Shown in pieces: positions 44,455-53,081 of a DNA stretch of 64,000 bases; position 1 is the first letter of the stretch; each line of letters starts with the position of its first letter. A program made the position numbers and the translations under genes. This DNA is from Salaquimonas sp. (GTDB taxonomy: Bacteria; Pseudomonadota; Alphaproteobacteria; Rhizobiales; Rhizobiaceae): the NCBI GenBank assembly GCA_028289365.1, contig JANQQM010000002.1, positions 1 through 64,000 of the forward strand, written 5' to 3'. A model generated the notes under the pieces. It was not told the origin of the DNA. It made no database searches and worked only from the letters and a program-made list of their open reading frames with translations.

Positions 44455-44484
44455 GTCTGCGGTAGCGGAGATTTGATCGGCGTT

Positions 44485-45993
44485 TCAATCCCCTCGGGGA
44501 AAGCGCTGCCTGTCCTCAACGACATTCAGGTCCATGTGATTGCGCATGTAGCGTTCGGATGCTTTTTGCAGCGGCTGGTAGTCCCACGGATAGTAGGCAC
44601 CATTGCGCAAGGCTTCATAGACCACCCAGCGCCGCGCCTGGCTGTCGCGGACCTCAGCATCGAATTTCTCCAGATCCCAGCGAGCATCCGCTTGGTTTCG
44701 TAGCTCAGTCAGACTCTCTACATGCGCCGGATCCTCGGCGAGATTGACAAGTTCATGCGGGTCGGCATCAAGGTCGAATAATTGCTCCGGGTCCAGTGCG
44801 CAGCGGTTGTATTTGTATTTTCCGCTTCGAATAGAAACCAGCGGCGCATTGGAGGCTTCGGCGGCATATTCCATGAGAACCGGATTGTGTCTTTCAGCCC
44901 CTTGCACCGTTGCCACAAGACTTTCGCCATCGGTCCATGGCGATACTTCCTCAAGATTTATTCCCGCCAATTCACAAAGCGTGGGCGCTACATCCATGGT
45001 TGAAACCGGAACGTCGATTTTCCCTTCCGGCAGTTCGGGTGAAGCAATCATCAATGGCACGCGCGAGGAGCCTTCGTAAAAGCACATCTTGAACCACAGA
45101 CCGCGTTCGCCCAGCATGTCGCCATGGTCCGAGACAAACAGGATCGTCGCTTCCTGCCCGGTATCGTCCAGGGTTTCGAGGATCTGGCCGATCTTGTCAT
45201 CCAGATAGGAGATGTTGGCAAAATAGGCCCGGCGTGACCGGCGAATGTCATCTTCGCTGATGTCAAAATTCCGCCAGTCATTTGCATCGAAAATCCGCCG
45301 CGAATGGGGATCGTGATCTTCATAGGCCATTGCAGGCACGACAGGCAAAAGATGCTCGCAGTCCGAATAAAGATCCCAGTATTTCTTCCTCGCCAGATAG
45401 GGATCATGCGGATGGGTGAAGCTGACTGTCAGGCACCAGGGCCGCTCATCCTGGCCGCGTGCGAGGTCGTAAATCTTGCGAACGGCGTTGTAGCCAACCT
45501 CATCATCATATTCCATCTGATTGGAGATCTCGGCAATGCCCGCGCCAGTGACCGAACCCATATTGTGATACCACCAGTCAATTCTTTCGCCGGGTTTGCG
45601 ATAGTCCGGTGTCCAGCCGAAATCGGCCGGGTAAATGTCGGTCGTCAGCCGTTCCTCAAAGCCATGCAGTTGATCTGGCCCGACAAAGTGCATCTTGCCG
45701 CAAAGGCTGGTCTGGTAACCTGCACGGCGCAGATGATGGGCGAAAGTGGGCGTATCGGAAGGAAATTCGGCGGCGTTATCATAGACCCCGGTACGGGAAG
45801 GTAATCTGCCCGACATGAAGGAAGCCCTGCCGGGCGCGCATAATGGCGAAGCAGTATAGGTGTTTGCAAATCTGACCGAGCGCTTGGCCAGTCGCGACAG
45901 ATTGGGAACATGGAGCCAATCGGCTGGACCATCTGGAAACAGGGTGCCATTCAGCTGGTCCACCATGAGTATCAAAATGTTTGGATGTTTCAC
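44485..45993 (-). CDS. betC: Choline-sulfatase
   Basis: 502 residues, cytoplasmic, converts choline-O-sulfate to choline and sulfate. The formylglycine motif is C52-A-P-G-R56 in ASPLCAPGRASFMSG. Other BetC landmarks: CGKMHFVGPDQLHGFEERLTTDIYP, VSDHGDMLGERGLWFKMCFYEGSSRVP and the C-terminal choline-sulfatase extension RRWVVYEALRNGAYYPWDYQPLQKASERYMRNHMDLN. The start is GTG 45993 with GGGAAG 7 nt upstream. It converges on the carnitine regulator with 30 bp between and is divergent from a binding-protein gene. The product choline would join carnitine in glycine betaine metabolism. Confidence 0.88.
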   Translation of the reverse strand: MKHPNILILMVDQLNGTLFPDGPADWLHVPNLSRLAKRSVRFANTYTASPLCAPGRASFMSGRLPSRTGVYDNAAEFPSDTPTFAHHLRRAGYQTSLCGKMHFVGPDQLHGFEERLTTDIYPADFGWTPDYRKPGERIDWWYHNMGSVTGAGIAEISNQMEYDDEVGYNAVRKIYDLARGQDERPWCLTVSFTHPHDPYLARKKYWDLYSDCEHLLPVVPAMAYEDHDPHSRRIFDANDWRNFDISEDDIRRSRRAYFANISYLDDKIGQILETLDDTGQEATILFVSDHGDMLGERGLWFKMCFYEGSSRVPLMIASPELPEGKIDVPVSTMDVAPTLCELAGINLEEVSPWTDGESLVATVQGAERHNPVLMEYAAEASNAPLVSIRSGKYKYNRCALDPEQLFDLDADPHELVNLAEDPAHVESLTELRNQADARWDLEKFDAEVRDSQARRWVVYEALRNGAYYPWDYQPLQKASERYMRNHMDLNVVEDRQRFPRGD

Positions 45994-46132
45994 GACGATA
46001 CTTCCCGGCTAAAGGGCTGCGCTACCCGTTGCCAGCCTTCGATAGTCCATTTGGCCATTACTGCTTCCGAAAATGTTACAAATAAATAATGCACAACAAA
46101 TGCCAGACCGCTGTAGAATGCTTATTAATGAA

Positions 46133-46146
46133 TTGACCAGTCAATG
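46133..46146 (+). promoter_or_regulatory. Palindrome between betC and the binding-protein gene
   Basis: ATTGAC-CA-GTCAAT, a perfect inverted repeat of two 6-bp arms, in the 232-bp divergent region (45994-46225). It contains TTGACC, which could be a -35 for the plus-strand gene. Candidate operator for divergent control; the regulator is unknown. Confidence 0.45.
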
Positions 46147-46225
46147 AAAAAACACACATATTTTCCGGAAGCTGGCAATAGTCGACAAATTGAGCATACT
46201 AAGAAAAACAACAGGGAGAACATTA

Positions 46226-47800
46226 ATGAACAATAATAAAATCTGGATGGGTAGACGCGGCATTACCAGGCGTGGTGTGCTGGGAGGTGCAGCCGTCCTC
46301 GGTGCAACAACGCTTGCAGCGCCGCTCACTGCAAACCTGGCGAAGGCGCAACCCAAGAAAGGTGGCTTGATCCGTGTCGCAAAAGGCCATGGCCAGACGG
46401 CCGATACGCTCGATCCGGCAACCTTCGTCAACGGATTTAATGTCGCATTTTCCTATGGCTTGCACGGATTTCTTACAGTAGTTGGCACCGATGGAAGCCT
46501 TGAGCCTTCTTTGGCTGAAAGCTGGGAAGCATCACCAGATGCGAAGATCTGGAGCTTCAAACTCCGTCCTGGCGTGACCTTCCACAAGGGCAAAGCGCTT
46601 GCACCTGAAGATGTTGTCGCCTCGATCAATCACCACAGAGGTGACGATTCAACATCTGCAGCGAAACCTCTGGTTGCCGGGATTACGAATATCACCACAG
46701 AGGGCAACGATACTGTCGTATTTGAACTCGAAAGTGGAAATGCCGACTTCCCGTTTGTGTTCACTGATTATCATCTGGCAATCCTTCCGGCCAAGGACGG
46801 AAAAATGGATTGGCAGAGCGGTGACGGTTGTGGCGCCTATGAGCTTGTGCAATTTGACCCGGGTGTCGTTGCTCAATTCAAGCGGTATGGCGGTGACTGG
46901 AACCAGGATCGCGGATATTTTGACGAAGTCGAAATGCTGTCGGTTCTTGATCTGAACGCGCGAACTGCGGCGCTCGTTTCCGGCGAAGTTCATTCAATTG
47001 ACAAGCTGGACCTGAAGACTATCGGTCTTTTGGGCAGGCGTCCCGGCATTGAAATCAATTCCGTGGCAGGTCCGCAATATTACACGTTCGCGGCCCATAC
47101 CGATTCCGCGCCCTATGACGATCTCAATGTTCGCATGGCCCTGAAGCACGCGATCAATCGTGAGGAAATGATCGAGAAGATCCTGTTCGGCCACGGCACC
47201 ATCGGCAACGACCATCCGATTGGTCCGAGCTATCGCTATCACAATCCCGACCTGCCGCAGACGCCATACGATCCCGACAAGGCAAAGTTCCATTTGAAGG
47301 AAGCCGGTCTGGACAGTTTGAAAGTGACCCTTTCTGCAGCTGATGCCGCCTTCCCGGGTGCTGTCGACGCTGCCGTGCTCTACCAGGCCTCTTCAAAACC
47401 AGCCGGTATTGAGCTCGAGGTCAACAAGGTCCCCAATGATGGCTATTGGGCGGACGTTTGGCTCAAGCATCCGTTCTGCGCGGTTTATTGGGGCGGACGG
47501 CCTACCGAAGACCAGATATTCTCGACCGCTTACGCCGATGGCGCCTCCTGGAACGAGACGAACTGGTCAAATCCGCAGTTCAATGAGCTGCTTGTTGCGG
47601 CACGTGCCGAACTGGATGAGGACAAGCGCCGGGCGATGTATTTCGACATGCAGGAACTGGTTGCCACAGATGGCGGTTCGGTCTTGCCGATGTTCGCTAA
47701 CTTTGTCTTCGCAAATAGCGACAAGGTCGCCCATGGCGACATGGCTTCCAACTTTGATGTGGATGGCGAGCGCTGGATGGAGCGCTGGTGGTTCAAATAA
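46226..47800 (+). CDS. Tat-exported peptide/nickel-type ABC substrate-binding protein (orphan)
   Basis: 524 residues. A twin-arginine signal (GRRGITRRGVLGGAAVLGATTLAAP) is followed by the SBP_bac_5 fold: LDPATFVNGFNVAFSYGLHGFLTVVGTDGSLEPSLAESWEASPDAKIWSFKLRPGVTFHKGKALAPEDVVASINHH. Binding proteins of this family take up oligopeptides, but also opines, glutathione and quaternary amines. No permease or ATPase genes adjoin it; a strong terminator follows directly, so it is transcribed alone. It is divergent from betC, which suggests a link with osmolyte uptake. The start ATG 46226 follows AGGGAG. Confidence 0.9.
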   Translation: MNNNKIWMGRRGITRRGVLGGAAVLGATTLAAPLTANLAKAQPKKGGLIRVAKGHGQTADTLDPATFVNGFNVAFSYGLHGFLTVVGTDGSLEPSLAESWEASPDAKIWSFKLRPGVTFHKGKALAPEDVVASINHHRGDDSTSAAKPLVAGITNITTEGNDTVVFELESGNADFPFVFTDYHLAILPAKDGKMDWQSGDGCGAYELVQFDPGVVAQFKRYGGDWNQDRGYFDEVEMLSVLDLNARTAALVSGEVHSIDKLDLKTIGLLGRRPGIEINSVAGPQYYTFAAHTDSAPYDDLNVRMALKHAINREEMIEKILFGHGTIGNDHPIGPSYRYHNPDLPQTPYDPDKAKFHLKEAGLDSLKVTLSAADAAFPGAVDAAVLYQASSKPAGIELEVNKVPNDGYWADVWLKHPFCAVYWGGRPTEDQIFSTAYADGASWNETNWSNPQFNELLVAARAELDEDKRRAMYFDMQELVATDGGSVLPMFANFVFANSDKVAHGDMASNFDVDGERWMERWWFK

Positions 47801-47817
47801 GTTGTAATCAATGAAAC

Positions 47818-47849
47818 AAGGGCGCCGGATGAAGATCCGGCGCCCTTTT
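47818..47849 (+). terminator. Rho-independent terminator of the binding-protein gene
   Basis: A 13-bp perfect stem (47818-47830 with 47835-47847, arm AAGGGCGCCGGAT), a GAAG tetraloop and TTTT at the end. It lies 17 bp past the stop at 47800. Confidence 0.92.
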
Positions 47850-47877
47850 CATTTGTTCGATCGGCGACCACCGTCGC

Positions 47878-48288
47878 CTATCTATGGATATGCACGGCAC
47901 ATTCGGCGTGCCGCATGATCCGAGCGGCGGTAGAACCAATGAGATAATCCTGCAAGCCCGGCTTGTGCGAGCCGGCAACAATGCAGTCGGCTTTCAGTCT
48001 TCCCGCATATTCCAGTATCTCCCGGCTGGGGTGTCCCACGATGATATGGGTGTCTGCGCCCTGCGTATGTTCGTTGGCCAAATCGGCCAGTTGCCGCTTG
48101 GTCTCCTTAATCCGGTTCAGGTGGGTTTCCTTGGGAAGCACGACTTCGACATAGCCTGGTATTTCCTCGACAACATGGAGCAGGGTCACCTTGCCGCCTT
48201 TTTCCAGCAGGTGATTTGCGACATCAATCAGTGCACTTGATGCCGCATCGTGATCCAATGCTACGGGGACAAGAATATTCCTATACAT
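47878..48288 (-). CDS. Universal stress protein, single UspA domain
   Basis: 136 residues: MYRNILVPVALDHDAASSALIDVANHLLEKGGKVTLLHVVEEIPGYVEVVLP and the nucleotide-binding end VAGSHKPGLQDYLIGSTAARIMRHAECAVHIHR with the G-x2-G-x8/9-G-S motif. Such genes are common neighbours of TRAP transporters, which fits the TAXI operon on the same strand starting upstream. The gap from the DadA-like gene is 65 bp. Confidence 0.9.
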   Translation of the reverse strand: MYRNILVPVALDHDAASSALIDVANHLLEKGGKVTLLHVVEEIPGYVEVVLPKETHLNRIKETKRQLADLANEHTQGADTHIIVGHPSREILEYAGRLKADCIVAGSHKPGLQDYLIGSTAARIMRHAECAVHIHR

Positions 48289-48353
48289 CTGCCGTCCTTT
48301 TTCCGTTTCTTGTGTAAATTTGTTGAATCTTAACAGTCACTAACCGATCTTTT

Positions 48354-49601
48354 CTAATGAAATCGTTCCGCTGAATATGGTGACATTTCAGCATTGGGAA
48401 TTATTCCCGAAACAATATCTGCAATCAGCTGCCCCGATTTGGGAGCCATCATCAGACCGTAGTGACTGTGACCAAACGCGCCGTACAAACCTTCATGGTT
48501 CGGCAGCGCGCCTAGAACGGGAAGGCTATCGGGAAATGACGGCCGGTGCCCCATCCAATATTTCGTGCCGGCGGGATTCAAGTCGCTCAACATGGATTTC
48601 GTTAGCCTTTCCAGACTTTGGTACCGGCGTTCATCTGGCGGCGCATCTGTGGCCGCAAACTCTGATGTGCCCGCCACCCTCAAACCGCCTTCCATCGAAC
48701 TGGCAACGATCTTGTTGTCCACATCCATGACGGAATTCTCCAGGGCCAGGCCGGGGTCAGGAAATTCGACATGGTAACCGCGTTCCGCCAGCAATGGAAA
48801 ATCGAAGCCCAGCGGCTTGAGCAATTCTGCCGACCAGGCGCCGGCAGCAACTACAATCTTGTCGCTTGAATAGGTTTCATTGTCACAGACGATATTCCAG
48901 TCGCCATCCTTGTTTCTTAAAAGCGATTTCACATCATCGCAGATGATTTCAACGCCGCCAGCAACAGCCTTTTTGGCCAGGGTTTCGCCGATTTTCCCAG
49001 GTGATTTTGCCCGGGCCTGCCCCTTTATCAGGATTGCCGCCTCGAATTCCGGCGACAATGCCGGTTCGAGCTGCCTGAGTTCCTCGGCACCAATCAACTG
49101 AACATCAGCACCTTTTTCCTTGCGTATTCGATAATCGATCGCGTCTATGTTTGCACGTCCGGTTTTCCTGAAGGCGTGGACATAATAGCTGTCGGCGACC
49201 TGATCCTCTTGCCCGGTACCTTCGAGATGCTGACGATATAAATCCACCGCGGGTAAAGTCAGTGTTTCCATCGCATCAACGGCGGACCGGAATTTTTGTT
49301 CACTAGTGCGCGCCAGAAATCTCAGACCCCATGGGATCATGCGCGGCCAAAATGATGGCTCGACAGATAGTGGTCCATCGGGTCTTAAAAGAAATCCAGG
49401 AATGTTCTTCCATACGCCCGGAACCGCCTGAGGAATGAACGACCAGGGCGAGATGACCCCGGAATTCCCATAGGATGCGCCCTGCCCTGGCGCTGCCCGA
49501 TCAATCAGCCGGACCGAAAGCCCTTTCTGGCGGAGCGACAGCGCACAACAAATGCCGACAATGCCCGCTCCGATAACCGTTGTCTGACTATCGTTTTTCA
49601 T
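48354..49601 (-). CDS. DadA-like FAD D-amino acid dehydrogenase/oxidoreductase
   Basis: 415 residues, DAO fold. The FAD motif VIGAGIVGICCALSLRQKGLSVRLIDRAAPG is at 9-38. GASYGNSGVISPWSFIPQAVPG, VVVAAGAWSAELLKPLG and the end GLYGAFGHSHYGLMMAPKSGQLIADIVSG are typical of DadA-type enzymes. It would oxidise an amino acid or a secondary amine and feed the respiratory chain. ATG 49601 starts 2 bp after the TRAP permease stop, so it belongs to that operon and probably oxidises the imported compound; substrate unknown. Confidence 0.88.
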   Translation of the reverse strand: MKNDSQTTVIGAGIVGICCALSLRQKGLSVRLIDRAAPGQGASYGNSGVISPWSFIPQAVPGVWKNIPGFLLRPDGPLSVEPSFWPRMIPWGLRFLARTSEQKFRSAVDAMETLTLPAVDLYRQHLEGTGQEDQVADSYYVHAFRKTGRANIDAIDYRIRKEKGADVQLIGAEELRQLEPALSPEFEAAILIKGQARAKSPGKIGETLAKKAVAGGVEIICDDVKSLLRNKDGDWNIVCDNETYSSDKIVVAAGAWSAELLKPLGFDFPLLAERGYHVEFPDPGLALENSVMDVDNKIVASSMEGGLRVAGTSEFAATDAPPDERRYQSLERLTKSMLSDLNPAGTKYWMGHRPSFPDSLPVLGALPNHEGLYGAFGHSHYGLMMAPKSGQLIADIVSGIIPNAEMSPYSAERFH

Positions 49602-49603
49602 CG

Positions 49604-51832
49604 CTATTGCGCCGGTTGTGACGACATCCTGCTCCTTGACAGAACTTGGGAGATAACCGCAGGTGCAACGATTAGTGCGGCAACCAGATCTGCCTGTAGC
49701 GATGGCGCAATGAACACGAGCCCCGCTATGGCGGCAAGGATCCGGTATGGTGCTGCCATTGGCGCCAACCAATAACCAACAACGGCTGCTGAAAGTGAAA
49801 CAACACCAATGATGCAGCTTGTTGCTGTGTAGGTAAACTGCCACAGGTCGAAGCCGGTAGAAGAAACAAACAGTAGTACCGGTGCATAGACAAATGCCAT
49901 CGGCGCGACGATCTTTCCCATACCAAGCGTGAATGCGGACACGCCCGTTCGGAACGGATTGGCATTCGCGATTGCCGCGGCAGCATAGGCCGACGTACAG
50001 ACCGGCGGCGTGATTTCAGAAACGACGCCGTAATAGAGCACGAACATGTGGGAGGCTATCGGTGGTATCCCCAACTGAGCCAGTGCAGGCTGGGCGACTG
50101 AAACCAGCATGATATAAAGCGCAGTCGTCGGAATTCCTGCGCCCATCAAGATACAGGCCAGTGCAATGAAGATCAGTGACAGGAAGAGCTGCAGATCGTT
50201 GACGGAAAAGAAACCGAGCAAGCCACCAAGCGTAATCGCGTCGTATAGACCGGTCGCCATTGAGGCCGCACCGCTGGTCACCATGAACCCGATGCGGAAG
50301 CCGACGCCGGTGGTATTGATGACGCCGACAACGATGCCGACTGCGGCAGAGGCAGCGCCGACGGCGAGTGCATACTTCACGCCAACTTCAACGGATTCCG
50401 CCATTTGCGGTAGCTTGATGCGTTCTTCCGGATTGAGCGTACCGATCACCGCGCCTGCGATCAGCGTTGCGCTCATGATGATGTCAAATCCGCCGTCGGA
50501 CAATTTCCAGAGAACGAATGCAATGAAGGCTGCCGGGTAAATCAGCGTATCGATTTTGTTGTACCTTGCCATGCCACAAATCACAGCAAGCGATATTCCG
50601 CAGAAGGCGGACATGAAAGGCGTGTAGCCGCTGAACAGAACGAATAGCAATCCGACCAAGGGGATGATATTGGCCCAGCCTTCACTCCACACCTGCTTGA
50701 ACTGGGGTAACATTTCCTTTGCCAGGCCCTGAAGGTTGAGCTTGCGCGCCATCAGGTGCACCACGGCGAAAACGCCGACATAGTGCAGGAGTGCCGGGAA
50801 GATGGCGGCAATCACGATGGTCGTGTACGGAACCTCGAGGAATTCGGCCATAATGAAGGCCGCCGCACCCATGATTGGCGGTGTGATCTGGCCACCCGCT
50901 GAAGATGCCGCCTCGACGCCACCGGCGAAATGACCTGGATAGCCCAACCGCTTCATGTTGGGGATCGTGAGCGCACCAGTAGAAACCGTATTGGCAACCG
51001 ACGATCCGGAAATGGTTCCGAAAAATGCCGAAGACACGACGGAAACCTTGGCCGGACCGCCGGTGTACCGGCCCGCCAATATGGTTGCATTATCGATGAA
51101 TAATTTTCCCAGACCAGTTCGCTGGGCAATCACACCAAACAGCACGAAGTGAAACACGATTGTCGAAACAACCCAGAGGGTAACACCGAAGATGCCCTCT
51201 TGCGGGAAATACATGGACGAAACAAAGGTATTAAATTTCACGCCGGGATGCTGAAGAATACCCGGATAGTAGGGGCCCAGAAGGGCATAGGAGATAAAGA
51301 CGCAGATGATCAGCGGCAAGATCCAGCCCAAGGTCCGCCGCGCCAGATCGAGGACGAGCACGATCATAACGATACCAAAGAAGATATCGTATTGATTGGG
51401 ATTACCCATCCGGAAGGTCTGTTCTTCAATGCCGAGCGCAGGAATCCCGCGCCAAGCGACACCCACATAGAGAGAAGCCATGACGCCAAGGATCATCAGG
51501 ATCAGGTCGTAGACAGGAATATTGCCAATGCGCCAAAGACTGTTGTCATGCATGACAAAGGCGCCCTTGGTCTTGAAGAACGGGAAAAGAGCATAGGTCA
51601 GAATAAACAGGCCGGTCAGATGGAAACCCATGTGCCAGTAGTCTGCCGGCAATCCAAACCCTGCCGTGATGAAATGATAGGCGGCAAATACCAGGGCAAC
51701 GACCCGCAGCATCTGTGCGGTTGACGGGCCTACAGGACGTGTGGATGCGGCCTCATCATATTTTTCCTCGATCGCGGCTAATTCCTCTGCCGTCAGCTCG
51801 CCGTCTGCAGCAGGCTTTTCTTCGGTTGCCAT
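49604..51832 (-). CDS. TRAP transporter fused permease (4TM/12TM, TAXI type)
   Basis: 742 residues with about 17 membrane helices. The acidic N-terminal 50 residues are cytoplasmic (EEKPAADGELTAEELAAIEEKYDEA). The DctQ-like part and the DctM-like part are one chain. The core reads FGVIAQRTGLGKLFIDNATILAGRYTGGPAKVSVVSSAFFGTISGSSVANTVSTGALTIPNMKRLGYPGHFAGGVEAASSAGGQITPPIMGAAAFIMAEFL. TRAP systems import carboxylates or amino acids with Na+. With the TAXI binding protein upstream (91 bp) it forms a complete system. Confidence 0.95.
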   Translation of the reverse strand: MATEEKPAADGELTAEELAAIEEKYDEAASTRPVGPSTAQMLRVVALVFAAYHFITAGFGLPADYWHMGFHLTGLFILTYALFPFFKTKGAFVMHDNSLWRIGNIPVYDLILMILGVMASLYVGVAWRGIPALGIEEQTFRMGNPNQYDIFFGIVMIVLVLDLARRTLGWILPLIICVFISYALLGPYYPGILQHPGVKFNTFVSSMYFPQEGIFGVTLWVVSTIVFHFVLFGVIAQRTGLGKLFIDNATILAGRYTGGPAKVSVVSSAFFGTISGSSVANTVSTGALTIPNMKRLGYPGHFAGGVEAASSAGGQITPPIMGAAAFIMAEFLEVPYTTIVIAAIFPALLHYVGVFAVVHLMARKLNLQGLAKEMLPQFKQVWSEGWANIIPLVGLLFVLFSGYTPFMSAFCGISLAVICGMARYNKIDTLIYPAAFIAFVLWKLSDGGFDIIMSATLIAGAVIGTLNPEERIKLPQMAESVEVGVKYALAVGAASAAVGIVVGVINTTGVGFRIGFMVTSGAASMATGLYDAITLGGLLGFFSVNDLQLFLSLIFIALACILMGAGIPTTALYIMLVSVAQPALAQLGIPPIASHMFVLYYGVVSEITPPVCTSAYAAAAIANANPFRTGVSAFTLGMGKIVAPMAFVYAPVLLFVSSTGFDLWQFTYTATSCIIGVVSLSAAVVGYWLAPMAAPYRILAAIAGLVFIAPSLQADLVAALIVAPAVISQVLSRSRMSSQPAQ

Positions 51833-51866
51833 GATGCCTCACAAATGAATGTAGTTCTGGTGTGCC

Positions 51867-51891
51867 TGATCGGCGGCGGTCCCGCCGATCA
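51867..51891 (-). other. Intercistronic hairpin between TAXI gene and TRAP permease
   Basis: TGATCGGCGG (51867-51876) pairs with CCGCCGATCA (51882-51891) over a 5-nt loop. No T-run on the minus strand. It lies just past the binding-protein stop (51924), the third such hairpin behind a binding-protein gene in this window, and probably stabilises that transcript end. Confidence 0.6.
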
Positions 51892-51923
51892 AGCCAATTC
51901 TTGCTAATTAAGAGCTTTGAAAT

Positions 51924-52940
51924 TTACTGCAGAAGCCCAGCTTCTTTGTAGAATTTCTCTGCACCTGGATGCAGCGGAACCCCAAGCGCTGCAACGCCGT
52001 CCAAAGCCGTGTCCGGTGTAATCTGCTTGCCCTTGGCGTGGCCATTATCGAGAAGCTTGCGCGTATTGTCGTTCCACATTGCTTTCGTAATGCCGTAGAC
52101 CAGCTCGTCGGAAAGATCCGAGGATACGACCAACAGTGCGCTTACTGCTGGTGTCAGTGTATCGCTATCAATGCCCTCATAAACCCCGCCAGGAATTTTT
52201 GACGGTATGTAGGCTGGGATGATTTCGTTGATCTTCTGGAGGTCTGCGTCTGTGAAGGAATGAAGGTTCATGCCCTTGGTGGAGGAAAGCTGGACCATGG
52301 CAGCGACCGGCCAGCCGGCAGCATAGAAATAGGCATCCAATTGACCATCGGCGAGGCGCTCGGCGCTTTGGCTGTTATTGAGTTCTGCCTCATCCATATT
52401 GTCACGATTGACGCCCCAGGCATCCAGCATCTGAAGGACTGCGACCTGTGTTCCGGAGCCGGCCTGAGCAATACCGACTCGCTTGTCTTTCAAGTCGCCC
52501 AGATCATTGATTGTTGCGTCCTTGGGGAGGACAAGATGCAAGTCTTCAGGGAACAGGTTTGCGACAATACGCAATTTCGGATGCGGCTTGCCTTCGAACT
52601 TTCCTTCGCCCAGATACATTGAGCGAGTAACGTCTGCAGCGGCAAGTCCTGCTTCCAGCTCGCCGTTTTGAACCGCGGCATTGTTGAAGACTGATGCTGT
52701 CGTTGACTGAGCGATTGCGATCAGACCGGGCACGCCGCATTGGCCGCCCTCGTCACAGGGACGCGATCCCGGAGGCGCAGAAATACCGTTGGCAATGGTT
52801 CCGCCAATCGGAAAATAGGTTCCGCCCGCACCACCGGTGCCGATCCGGAAGAAGGTCGGATTTTGTGCCTGCGCGACACCGGCAGCCAGCATCGAGCCAC
52901 CAAGTACAATAGCGCCTACAAATTTGGAAACTGAATTCAT
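51924..52940 (-). CDS. TAXI-family TRAP substrate-binding protein
   Basis: 338 residues with a signal peptide (VGAIVLGGSMLAAGVAQA). The family pattern FFRIGTGGAGGTYFPIGGTIANGIS opens the mature protein, and ITKAMWNDNTRKLLDNGHAKGKQITPDTALDGVAALGVPLHPGAEKFYKEAG closes it. A Cys-bearing loop (GSRPCDEGGQCGVPG) may form a disulfide. TAXI proteins bind glutamate or related acids where studied. ATG 52940 has GGGAGAG upstream. Divergent from a LysR gene that probably regulates this operon. Confidence 0.93.
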   Translation of the reverse strand: MNSVSKFVGAIVLGGSMLAAGVAQAQNPTFFRIGTGGAGGTYFPIGGTIANGISAPPGSRPCDEGGQCGVPGLIAIAQSTTASVFNNAAVQNGELEAGLAAADVTRSMYLGEGKFEGKPHPKLRIVANLFPEDLHLVLPKDATINDLGDLKDKRVGIAQAGSGTQVAVLQMLDAWGVNRDNMDEAELNNSQSAERLADGQLDAYFYAAGWPVAAMVQLSSTKGMNLHSFTDADLQKINEIIPAYIPSKIPGGVYEGIDSDTLTPAVSALLVVSSDLSDELVYGITKAMWNDNTRKLLDNGHAKGKQITPDTALDGVAALGVPLHPGAEKFYKEAGLLQ

Positions 52941-53081
52941 AGTATCTCTCCCTGTGAATGAGCTTTGGATTTCCCCACTTTTGGTTGAAAATCCGGCAAA
53001 TGTTAGAAGCAACATTCCATAAAATCAAATTGTAAGTTATTCTAGTTCTATAAGATTTTCCTATTGATTTAAGGAAATGTC

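Noticed and set aside
51149-51724. 191-residue plus-strand ORF inside the TRAP permease gene
   Set aside because: Low-complexity polar translation (many Asp, His, Lys, Gln) typical of the reverse complement of a membrane protein gene; no domain.
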